Below, piece by piece: positions 25,536 to 32,328 of a stretch of 38,204 nt of DNA. Source of the DNA: an uncultured Bacilli bacterium (GTDB taxonomy: Bacteria > Bacillota_I > Bacilli_A > RF39 > UBA660); contig CAKPDM010000014.1 of assembly GCA_934148995.1 (NCBI GenBank), positions 1 to 38,204 on the forward strand, in the 5' to 3' direction. Below the pieces are notes generated by a model. That model was given only the letters and a program-made list of their open reading frames with translations. It did not search any database and was not told the origin of the DNA. Made by a program: the position numbers and the translations under genes. Numbering within the stretch: position 1 is the first letter of the stretch; each line of letters begins with the position of its first letter.

Positions 25536-28500
25536 TTAATTTTCCTTCTTTCCATATACTTTAACATTATCTTTTTTACTAGCTACTTCTTTTGAGGCAT
25601 CTTCTAAGAACTTATTAATTCCAGTAGCTAGAGCTTTATAGTTTTCTAACGAGGCATCTAGATTATCTAGGTTAGTAATATTTTCATTAATACCATCAGT
25701 GTTATTAACTACTAAATTAGTAAATAAACTAGACATTTCGTGAACAACTCCAATTACTTTTCTTTCACTTTCTATTCCTTTATTGATAATACCTTCTGAT
25801 TCAATAATTGGTAGTAAAGTTTCTCTTGTGGTTCTAATTGAATTAAGAACCATGAAGTGACTTACTATTGCATTACAAACATTAAATATCTCTGTTCTAA
25901 AAAGTGCATCGGTTGTAGTAAAAGAACTTTTATAAGAATCTAACACTTTTAAAGTACTTTGATATCTAATTAAATCAACGGTATCATCCTTACCAATTTC
26001 TTCTTCCATTGATTTCAATTCTTCGATTTTTTCGTCCATCTTATTTATCCGCAGTTTATTTTTTTGATAAAAAGATTTCATATATTCAAATAAATTATTA
26101 TAAGAAGTAATCTCACTTTTTAGATAATTACTCTGCTCTTCTAGTTCTTTTTTCAATTTTTCTAAAGCTTCCGGATTAAGTTTTACTTTCTTTTTTTTCT
26201 TTTCACCAAATAAAATTTTAGTTATTGAACTCTGTTCAACAGGTATAGTTTCTTCTACATATAAACTGTCGATTGTGTTGTGAATCAGTGTTGTTGCTTC
26301 TGGTATAGTATTAGAGTTAATCAGTTTAGAATACGGTTCTTCAATACTTTGAGAATGAAAATTCAAAGCATTAGAATAGCTTAATAAGCTTTCATTACTA
26401 AAAGGATTAACATTTGGTAATTCCATATTATCTAATACTTCTTTTTTATCTAGTATGCTAAATTTTTCATCATAATTTTTATTAGTAAGTAATTCATATT
26501 TAACTTTATCAGGCGATACTGAAAAATAATTATAAACATTCTTTACTGCATTGCTATTAAAAAGACCATTTATAAACTTTCCTCTAGTTACTTTTCCTTG
26601 AAACAATTCAAAATCATGATAAACAGCAAAAGGAGTTTCTGTTCCATAAGAAATTTGCCGACTGCTTAGTATTTTTTCTTTTACCATATCAAAAGGCAAA
26701 TTATCGTGTTTAGATTTAAAACCATTATATCTTAGCATTCCTAGTAAAATACTCAAATACTTTCTGTCAATTTCATTATCACCTCTTATATAATTATAGT
26801 AAGCAGCACCCCATGCTACAGTGCCATGCAAGCATTTAACACTATCAATCTTTTCGTCAAATTCTAAACGCTTCCCATATTCTTCTTTTGTTAATATTTT
26901 TTGGCCTTTTAGGATATTTTTTTGCAATTCGAAAGACATATTAGGATTTGTTAGAATATTTATAACGATATCAATAGGAGTATCTTCTTCATGAACTATA
27001 TCTTTAAGCTTAACTCCTATTTCTGAAATAGAAAAAGTCTTTCTCTGATTATCATTAGTTTTAACTTTAAGTAGATTCTTTAGAACATTAACAGCATCTG
27101 AAGCATACTCTCCTACTGATAAAATCAAGTAGTATGATAATTTATCAGTATTATCTATACAACTAATTATGCTATATTCTTTTAATAGTTGCTCATCAGC
27201 ATAGTTACAAAGATTTGTTTTGTAGCTGCTTACAATTTTCCTTAAAAGCTCTCTAGTTTCTGGTAGATATTTACTCAAATATTCTTTTAATTCTTTATTT
27301 TCATGATAACTTGCTATCTCATATAAAAATTTAGCATCTAATTCTTGATTGGTGAAATTTTCAAATATATCTTGGAGAAGGTGACTTTTAGAAACTCGCG
27401 AAAACTTTTCTTCCAGTTTATCAGGAGTAAGTTTCAAAAGTTTATCATTATCAGTAACGATTGTTACAAAGTTAGAAAGAATTTGTTTTTTAGTAACTTT
27501 AATATCCTTTAGGTTTTCCTTAGCAACATTAATATCAAATATATCAAGCACCTCTTCAAGAACAATACCATTATCTTTAAAGTATTCACTAATCATTCCA
27601 TTATGATAGTAAGATGATATCAATAAAGAAAGACTATTTATATCGGCAGGAGAGATCAAATACTCGTTATTTTCTAGTTGATCTGATAAGACTTTTTTTA
27701 TCTTTGCTGTATCACTCATATATATCATAGTAGATAATTTTAGCTTGTTACAAATCTTATCTACTTCATCATCACTAAAGAAAGTAAATTCTTCCAAGTT
27801 AAGATCAATTAATGATAAATCAAATAGAGAAATAAGTTTTTCAACACAAGTATTTTTTGTATAAGTATGATCGACTATTTTTTTAGCAACTTCTAAAATA
27901 TTTTTAGCTAGATAAGAACTATAACGTTCCTCGATAACGCGTAAGTTACTCTTTCCTACAGCTAAACTCTTATCAGTAGCAAGTCCCAATATCTCTCGAA
28001 TCTTCCAAATATTAATTCCTTTAGCATTCAAGTATTTTTCTAAATCGTTAGTTTTTTCTCCATCATACTCAAAAATAGCAATAAATAAGGAAATAGGTAC
28101 TAAATAATCATCTCTATTTTGAAGATAATCTGCTGCTTCAATATCACCATTAGCTATTTTTTTAGATAATTGTTTACGAATCTTACTAGCACATTCAAAA
28201 TAAGAAATTAACTCATAATCATATTTTTCAAATAATTGGTCAGCTATTTCCTTTTCAATACGTTGTTTATCAAGTTCAATTAACCATTCTGCTGCTTGTA
28301 ATGCTACTTCTGAAGCCATATTATAACCAATTTCTTTAATAAGAAACTTGTTTTTTTCATAACTAGTTGCTTCCTTATTTACAATTTGCAGCATATTAAA
28401 GAAGATATTACTAGGCATTAGGTGCTTACATTCACTAGGACTATCAGCTAAAAAGAACTTTCTATATTGTTTAAATAGCCTATCAATTTGTGGATCATTT

Positions 28501-28745
28501 ATATGACCTACTTCTATAGGTGAACTATCTATATAATGAATACAGTCATATTTTCTTGTAAAACTCATATAATTCTGATCTTTTCCAATTCCTACATAAC
28601 AAGCACACATTATATTAAAATAATATAAGCTACTGCCACTTTTAGAGCTATCTTCGTAGTAATATAGTTCTTCCATGACGTTTTCTACAAACTGCTTTGT
28701 CTCAGCTGGTATTAGTCTTAAATAGTTGTTATATCCAAATTCCAT
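25536..28745 (-). CDS. Large protein of unknown function (1069 aa), paired with a receiver protein
   Basis: I do not recognise this protein. It is hydrophilic, almost entirely predicted helical, with no signal peptide, no membrane segment and no visible nucleotide-binding or catalytic motif. Stretches such as LEKYLNAKGINIWKIREILGL (near 235-255) and YYHNGMISEYFKDNGIVLEEVL (near 379-400) faintly recall the helical repeats of Clp N-terminal domains, without any AAA+ module. A basic KKKKKVKLN patch near 850 is followed by a strong coiled coil (about 860-920) and a helical tail vaguely like TelA proteins. Both comparisons are weak. It has an AGGGGG ribosome site and a promoter mirrored by that of the divergent sortase operon. 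The receiver gene follows without a gap. Confidence 0.6.
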   Translation of the reverse strand: MEFGYNNYLRLIPAETKQFVENVMEELYYYEDSSKSGSSLYYFNIMCACYVGIGKDQNYMSFTRKYDCIHYIDSSPIEVGHINDPQIDRLFKQYRKFFLADSPSECKHLMPSNIFFNMLQIVNKEATSYEKNKFLIKEIGYNMASEVALQAAEWLIELDKQRIEKEIADQLFEKYDYELISYFECASKIRKQLSKKIANGDIEAADYLQNRDDYLVPISLFIAIFEYDGEKTNDLEKYLNAKGINIWKIREILGLATDKSLAVGKSNLRVIEERYSSYLAKNILEVAKKIVDHTYTKNTCVEKLISLFDLSLIDLNLEEFTFFSDDEVDKICNKLKLSTMIYMSDTAKIKKVLSDQLENNEYLISPADINSLSLLISSYYHNGMISEYFKDNGIVLEEVLDIFDINVAKENLKDIKVTKKQILSNFVTIVTDNDKLLKLTPDKLEEKFSRVSKSHLLQDIFENFTNQELDAKFLYEIASYHENKELKEYLSKYLPETRELLRKIVSSYKTNLCNYADEQLLKEYSIISCIDNTDKLSYYLILSVGEYASDAVNVLKNLLKVKTNDNQRKTFSISEIGVKLKDIVHEEDTPIDIVINILTNPNMSFELQKNILKGQKILTKEEYGKRLEFDEKIDSVKCLHGTVAWGAAYYNYIRGDNEIDRKYLSILLGMLRYNGFKSKHDNLPFDMVKEKILSSRQISYGTETPFAVYHDFELFQGKVTRGKFINGLFNSNAVKNVYNYFSVSPDKVKYELLTNKNYDEKFSILDKKEVLDNMELPNVNPFSNESLLSYSNALNFHSQSIEEPYSKLINSNTIPEATTLIHNTIDSLYVEETIPVEQSSITKILFGEKKKKKVKLNPEALEKLKKELEEQSNYLKSEITSYNNLFEYMKSFYQKNKLRINKMDEKIEELKSMEEEIGKDDTVDLIRYQSTLKVLDSYKSSFTTTDALFRTEIFNVCNAIVSHFMVLNSIRTTRETLLPIIESEGIINKGIESERKVIGVVHEMSSLFTNLVVNNTDGINENITNLDNLDASLENYKALATGINKFLEDASKEVASKKDNVKVYGKKEN

Positions 28746-28772
28746 AAAAAGCCCCCTAAAGCGTTAGAAATC

Positions 28773-28802
28773 ACTATATTAAGTTTATCATATAAATCAA
28801 TT
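28773..28802 (-). promoter_or_regulatory. Promoter region of the 1069-aa/receiver operon
   Basis: Minus-strand TTGATT, 16-base spacer, TATAGT lie in this stretch. The segment GATAAACTTAATATAGT is repeated almost exactly, in inverted orientation, before the divergent sortase operon (28866-28890). Confidence 0.5.
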
Positions 28803-28865
28803 AAAAGAATAATTTTTAATAATTATTGTTACGTAAAGGCCAACTTATTCTTGCTTTTAAGCTAT

Positions 28866-28890
28866 TTATGATATAAACTTAATATATAGT
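28866..28890 (+). promoter_or_regulatory. Promoter region of the surface protein-sortase operon
   Basis: Plus-strand TGATATAAA (extended -10, TATAAA at 28872-28877) with a TTGCTT about 15 bases upstream. The following AATATATAGT completes a copy of the sequence found in mirror orientation at 28773-28797. Confidence 0.45.
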
Positions 28891-28903
28891 AGGGAGGTAT
28901 ATT

Positions 28904-29437
28904 ATGAAAAAAGTTTTTTACGTTTTAGCAATAGCCGTATTTTTCCTAGTAGGAACTAACGTTAGTGCTATGACAAAACAAGACTTAAAGTCAAAGTTAA
29001 CAAATACTTACACAATTGGAGGAAAACAAGTCAGTGCACCAGCAAACCTTGTCACTGAACTTGAAAGATACTTAAACAAGTATGATTTATCTAGTAGTGA
29101 TTGTGACTATATTGCAAGTAAATTTGATGAAGCATTAACAATAGCTCAAGAATCAGGAGCAACTGATTATAGTGCTTTAAGTGATAGTGCTAAATCTAAA
29201 TTAGTTTCAATTGTAAGTGATATTTCTAAGAATACTGCTGTTAAAGTAACTTTAACTAAAGGTGGAAAATTAACTGTTTATGAATCAGATGGTAAAACCC
29301 CATTCACAGTTATCACTGACAAAGATAATGGAATTCAAAATACTAATAATAACTACTTAGTTATAGTAATCGCTAGTGTAATTTCTGTACTTGGTGTAGT
29401 AGTTATTGCTAAAAAAATGGCAGGAACAAATGCTTAA
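28904..29437 (+). CDS. Secreted, membrane-anchored surface protein next to a sortase
   Basis: A 177-aa protein with a signal peptide (KKVFYVLAIAVFFLVGTNVSA, cut before MTKQ), an outside helical domain (about 25-100), a short strand-rich segment (VKVTLTKGGKLTVYES), a linker rich in Asn/Thr, and a C-terminal membrane helix (about 149-168) with a short positive tail (KKMAGTNA). This is the plan of sortase substrates, but no LPxTG-like motif precedes the helix. It may stay membrane-anchored or carry an unusual sorting signal. The fold loosely recalls acidic surface proteins that accompany class D sortases in bacilli (from memory). AGGGAGG precedes the ATG. Confidence 0.7.
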   Translation: MKKVFYVLAIAVFFLVGTNVSAMTKQDLKSKLTNTYTIGGKQVSAPANLVTELERYLNKYDLSSSDCDYIASKFDEALTIAQESGATDYSALSDSAKSKLVSIVSDISKNTAVKVTLTKGGKLTVYESDGKTPFTVITDKDNGIQNTNNNYLVIVIASVISVLGVVVIAKKMAGTNA

Positions 29438-30062
29438 AAGAATTCTCAAATTAGGAAAAGGAATTGCCAAGGAATTAACAATTTCTTTTTTTATTTCGTC
29501 TTTACTAGTTGTAATTTGTTTCTTCTGTTTTGGAAAGAAGATAGATACTTATATTTCTTTAATAGATATGATTACAATTGGTAAAACCCAAAGTGAAGCC
29601 CAAGATTTAAAGTTTGATTCGGTTAAAAAAAGACTAGCAGTTTATCCGAATTGGGGAACAGTTTGGGCAACAATTGAAATTCCAAAAATTAATGTCAGTA
29701 TTCCAGTCTATCATGGGGACACCTTAGATATTATTAAATATGGCGTTGGTCATTATTCTGGTAGTTACTTTCCTGGTGAAGGTGGTTCTATTATTCTAGC
29801 AGCGCATAATAGTAGACAACATTTCATGAATCTTTATCAGTTAGCAGCTGGTGATATTGTAACTATCAAAGCAAGTTACGGAACTTTTACTTATAGAGTA
29901 AGAGAAGGTAAAGTTATTGATTATAAAGATATGAGTAGCCTACCTATTCAAACTAATAAAGAAGAGTTAATGATGTATACTTGTTGGCCAGTAGATACAA
30001 TTGGTTTTAAAACCAAAAGATATGTAATATATGCAGAGTTAGAAGGTGCTACTTATGAGTAA
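29430..30062 (+). CDS. Class D-like sortase
   Basis: A 210-aa membrane-bound transpeptidase with one N-terminal helix (about 16-36) and an outside sortase barrel. The catalytic residues are present: His126 in LAAHNS, Cys185 in MYTCWP, Arg197 in KTKRYVIYA. The substrate-side motif IPKINVSIPVYHG is at about 84-96. A TCWP/TCYP-type Cys motif with this size fits class D. I chose ATG 29430, which overlaps the preceding gene's stop by eight bases and has AGGA upstream; a TTG at 29406 is less likely. It probably acts on the protein encoded just before it. Confidence 0.88.
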   Translation: MLKRILKLGKGIAKELTISFFISSLLVVICFFCFGKKIDTYISLIDMITIGKTQSEAQDLKFDSVKKRLAVYPNWGTVWATIEIPKINVSIPVYHGDTLDIIKYGVGHYSGSYFPGEGGSIILAAHNSRQHFMNLYQLAAGDIVTIKASYGTFTYRVREGKVIDYKDMSSLPIQTNKEELMMYTCWPVDTIGFKTKRYVIYAELEGATYE

Positions 30063-30870
30063 AAAATTAAAGATGTTATCATTTTACTTTTATCTGTTAT
30101 TACTAACTGTTATTGTACTAGGTATAACACTTATCTTTACTATGAAACTAACTATTCTAAAACCAGATTATATTATAGATAATTTAGAAAAGATAAATTA
30201 TTATGATAAAGTTTATAATTCTATCAATGAAGAAATGCAAAACTATCTTATCCAGTCTGGTCTTACTAATGAAGTTTTAACGGATATCTATACAAGGGAA
30301 GATATTAGAACTAGTTTAAATAATGCTATCTATGCTTTCTATGATAATAAAGAAGTTAGTGTTGATACTAATAGTGTTAAAGCTAATTTAGAGAATAATA
30401 TTAACAATTATTTAATAAGACATAATATTGTAGTAACAGAAACAGAAGCTTTAGATTTATTTGTTAATCAAATGTTAGAGATTTATACAAATGAAATAAT
30501 TATCAGTACCAAGATTAATAATTTCAGTATTTATTTAGTAAAGATTGTAAAATTAGTTGATATTTCAATCATAGTTTTAGGTATCACTACTCTACTTTTA
30601 CTAATATTTGGTCACTTCTTTTATAAGAAAAATGTAGCTACTATTCCACTTGCTAGCGCTGGGGAGTTATTAGTTTTAGGTAATTATTTACTATTCAACA
30701 AGATTGATGTTAAGAATATTCTCTTTTGGAGTGATAATGTTTCTTCGGTGATTAAAACAGTTATTATGGATATGTCTAATAAAATTTATTTTCTAGGATT
30801 TACATTTATCATTACTGGTATTATTGTTAGAATTATTTATCATATAACAAGAAAAAACAGAGTTAGATAA
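30055..30870 (+). CDS. Membrane protein of the sortase operon, function unknown
   Basis: A 271-aa protein with an N-terminal membrane helix (about 9-32), an outside Asn/Glu-rich helical region (about 35-155), and three more hydrophobic segments (about 165-190, 198-215, 240-260). I do not recognise the family. It overlaps the sortase stop by eight bases (ATG at 30055), so it is translated with it, and may assist substrate handling or form part of a surface complex. A GTG at 30046 is a less likely start. A strong terminator follows. Confidence 0.65.
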   Translation: MSKKLKMLSFYFYLLLLTVIVLGITLIFTMKLTILKPDYIIDNLEKINYYDKVYNSINEEMQNYLIQSGLTNEVLTDIYTREDIRTSLNNAIYAFYDNKEVSVDTNSVKANLENNINNYLIRHNIVVTETEALDLFVNQMLEIYTNEIIISTKINNFSIYLVKIVKLVDISIIVLGITTLLLLIFGHFFYKKNVATIPLASAGELLVLGNYLLFNKIDVKNILFWSDNVSSVIKTVIMDMSNKIYFLGFTFIITGIIVRIIYHITRKNRVR

Positions 30871-30888
30871 CTTCTAGCCTGTTTTTTT
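30852..30888. terminator. Bidirectional terminator between convergent operons
   Basis: AAAAAACAG (30852-30860) pairs with CTGTTTTTT (30879-30887), with an inner AGTTA/TAACT helix. Both ends are T-rich when read outward, so it can stop both the sortase operon and the Fic gene. Confidence 0.75.
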
Positions 30889-30933
30889 CATTATTTGTTT
30901 AGTTATTCGGTTAAATGTGATAATTTTATTCGG

Positions 30934-31545
30934 TTATTTGTCATAAAGTTCTTCAATTGTATAGGTATCATAACCTTCATATTGATAACTTGCATCTATT
31001 CCTTTCATAAATACTTGTCTATCGTCTATCTTATCAGTTAAGGCATTTTTCAATAATAATCTTAGTTCTAAATCTTTTATTGGACTTCTTTTCATAGCAA
31101 GCAAATAATCTTCCTTATTTATCTTGCTCCAATCAATCACCTGATTTAATTCTTTTTTTAATATCATATCTAACCATATACGAGTACTTCTTCCATTTCC
31201 TTCTCTAAAAGGATGTGCAATATTCATTTCAACATATTTTTTAACTATATTTTCAAAAGTATCTTGAGGCATTTCATCTATTTTTTTTAAAATTTCATCT
31301 AGATACATAGCAGAAGCAAATCTAAAGTTCCCTTTAGCAATATTTTCTTCTCTTATTTTACCAGCAAAATAATAAATATTGTCAAACATGAATTTATGAA
31401 TAAGTACCAAATCATTAAATTTTCCAGCTTCTAATTCGTTCAGTTTTCCTGTATCAAATAACTCTAGTGCTCTTAATTTTGTTATTTTTTCTTCTTCATT
31501 TGCAAGTTCAATTGAACTAATTATTCCTAATTTATTTTCTAACAT
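30934..31545 (-). CDS. Class III-type Fic protein (protein AMPylase) with C-terminal inhibitory motif
   Basis: A 203-aa Fic protein. The active-site motif HPFREGNGRSTR (111-122) matches HxFx(D/E)GNGRxxR completely, so it should transfer AMP from ATP to a target hydroxyl. Near the C-terminus SYQYEG (186-191) fits the inhibitory (S/T)xxxE(G/N) motif. That position defines class III Fic proteins such as NmFic, where the helix blocks ATP and the Tyr after the Ser is auto-AMPylated; that Tyr is kept here. NmFic targets DNA gyrase; the target here is unknown. No antitoxin gene of the FicA type is adjacent. It starts 15 bases after the type III toxin gene, so it is very likely cotranscribed with it. 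The ribosome site is poor. Confidence 0.88.
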   Translation of the reverse strand: MLENKLGIISSIELANEEEKITKLRALELFDTGKLNELEAGKFNDLVLIHKFMFDNIYYFAGKIREENIAKGNFRFASAMYLDEILKKIDEMPQDTFENIVKKYVEMNIAHPFREGNGRSTRIWLDMILKKELNQVIDWSKINKEDYLLAMKRSPIKDLELRLLLKNALTDKIDDRQVFMKGIDASYQYEGYDTYTIEELYDK

Positions 31546-31560
31546 ATTTTTATTCTTAAA

Positions 31561-32031
31561 CTACTTGTTTAATTCCTCTAACATTTTATTTTTTAAATTA
31601 TCAATATCTGTAAAAAATAAATTAGTTCCTCTCTTCTTTAACCCAATCATATTTTTAAATAATCCTTTTATTTCATTCTGCAAATCAGTTGGAACGTTTA
31701 ATGGAACACCATCTACAGTATGTATATGATCTATGTACTTTTCTAATATAGGAAATGCATTTTGGAGAAGTATCGCCACATCCATATCTGCCATTTTTCT
31801 AATTATAATTGTATTACAAAATCCATATCTTTCTATTTTCTTTTCAATTATTTTTTCATATTTATCAACTTTAGAACTTATTGGTATAAACCATAAAATA
31901 TTTTTATCCTCAATAGTAAAATAAGTTGGTCTTTTTTTACCTCTTTCATGATTTTGCATCAAACTATTATCATTTACAACATCAAAATATTCATCTTTTA
32001 TATGATATAAATAACCTGTTTTAATTTTCAT
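31561..32031 (-). CDS. Type III toxin-antitoxin endoribonuclease toxin (CptN/ToxN/AbiQ type)
   Basis: A 156-aa protein beginning KIKTGYLYHIKDEYFDVV, with RPTYF near 34 and WFIPISSKVDKY near 46-57. I recognise the overall sequence as the type III toxin group, closest in memory to CptN. The decisive evidence is context: directly upstream are two 49-nt direct repeats, a terminator, then this gene, the standard type III layout. Such toxins cut RNA in A-rich sites and are held inactive by the repeat RNA they process. I chose ATG 32031 (GGAGGTG five bases upstream); an ATG at 32067 lies within the terminator region. Fic follows 15 bases downstream. Confidence 0.82.
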   Translation of the reverse strand: MKIKTGYLYHIKDEYFDVVNDNSLMQNHERGKKRPTYFTIEDKNILWFIPISSKVDKYEKIIEKKIERYGFCNTIIIRKMADMDVAILLQNAFPILEKYIDHIHTVDGVPLNVPTDLQNEIKGLFKNMIGLKKRGTNLFFTDIDNLKNKMLEELNK

Positions 32032-32063
32032 ACAAGCACCTCCGTACGTAAATATATCATAAT

Positions 32064-32095
32064 ACAAAAAGAAACTCCATCGTTTGATGAAGTTT
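32064..32095 (-). terminator. Attenuating terminator between antitoxin RNA and toxin gene
   Basis: AAACTTCATC (32095-32086) pairs over all ten bases, one G-U, with GATGGAGTTT (32081-32072), loop AAAC, then CTTTTTG. In type III systems this hairpin keeps antitoxin RNA in excess over toxin mRNA. Confidence 0.85.
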
Positions 32096-32104
32096 TTCTA
32101 CATT

Positions 32105-32202
32105 TTCAACCAGGATCATTTATTAGTCGCACCACCTGGAAGCGAAAAACATTGTCGCCTGGAATCATTTATTATTCGCGCCATCCAGAAGCGAAAAACA
32201 TT
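32105..32202 (-). repeat. Two 49-nt direct repeats of the antitoxin
   Basis: Both copies begin AATGTTTTTCGCTTC and share TAATAAATGAT at positions 29-39. The variable positions are concentrated in the pairing stem and the last five bases. There are no spacers between copies. Confidence 0.9.
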
Positions 32203-32225
32203 TTCACACTCTTCAGTGCAATTTG

Positions 32226-32254
32226 AATATACTACATTTTTATGAAAATGTCAA
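32226..32254 (-). promoter_or_regulatory. Strong promoter of the antitoxin-toxin-fic operon, within a palindrome
   Basis: TTGACA (32249-32254), 17-base spacer, TATATT (32226-32231). The spacer holds an inverted repeat, ACATTTT/AAAATGT (32234-32240 and 32245-32251), and outer arms TATACTA/TAGTATA (32228-32234, 32256-32262). The palindrome could be a repressor site or a chance AT-rich feature. Confidence 0.85.
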
Positions 32255-32328
32255 ATAGTATATCTATTAATAGCTTATTCAAAATTATTTATATTATACA
32301 ATTTATGCAAATTTAATTTTAAAACTTG

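Larger units (their letters stand above)
32064..32219 (-). ncRNA. Type III antitoxin RNA (two pseudoknot repeats)
   Basis: The transcript should start near 32219 and end at the terminator. It contains two contiguous 49-nt repeats (32154-32202 and 32105-32153) and a short third start (32098-32104). In each repeat, bases 9-12 (UCGC) can pair with 24-27 (GCGA), and bases 15-19 with 40-44. These helices cross, which makes an H-type pseudoknot. Stem 15-19/40-44 is CUGGA/UCCAG in the first copy and CCAGG/CCUGG in the second: three of five pairs change on both sides and keep pairing. Processing is expected at the repeat borders, which read A-rich (GACAATG, GAAAATG). Confidence 0.85.

Noticed and set aside
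27920..27970. AVGKSN in the 1069-aa protein as a possible Walker A motif
   Set aside because: It lacks the GxxxxGK[ST] spacing and no Walker B or other ATPase motif follows.
30903..30936. Direct repeat TTATTCGGTTA, two copies 23 bases apart after the sortase operon
   Set aside because: Short and AT-rich, one copy overlaps the Fic stop codon; no clear function can be supported.
32105..32202. Two direct repeats that could suggest a minimal CRISPR array
   Set aside because: The copies are contiguous with no spacers, carry paired compensatory changes, and lie between a promoter and a terminator before a toxin gene.
32203..32328. A terminator for ppdK
   Set aside because: Only AT-rich inverted stretches with long loops and no T-run; transcription may continue into the antitoxin promoter region.
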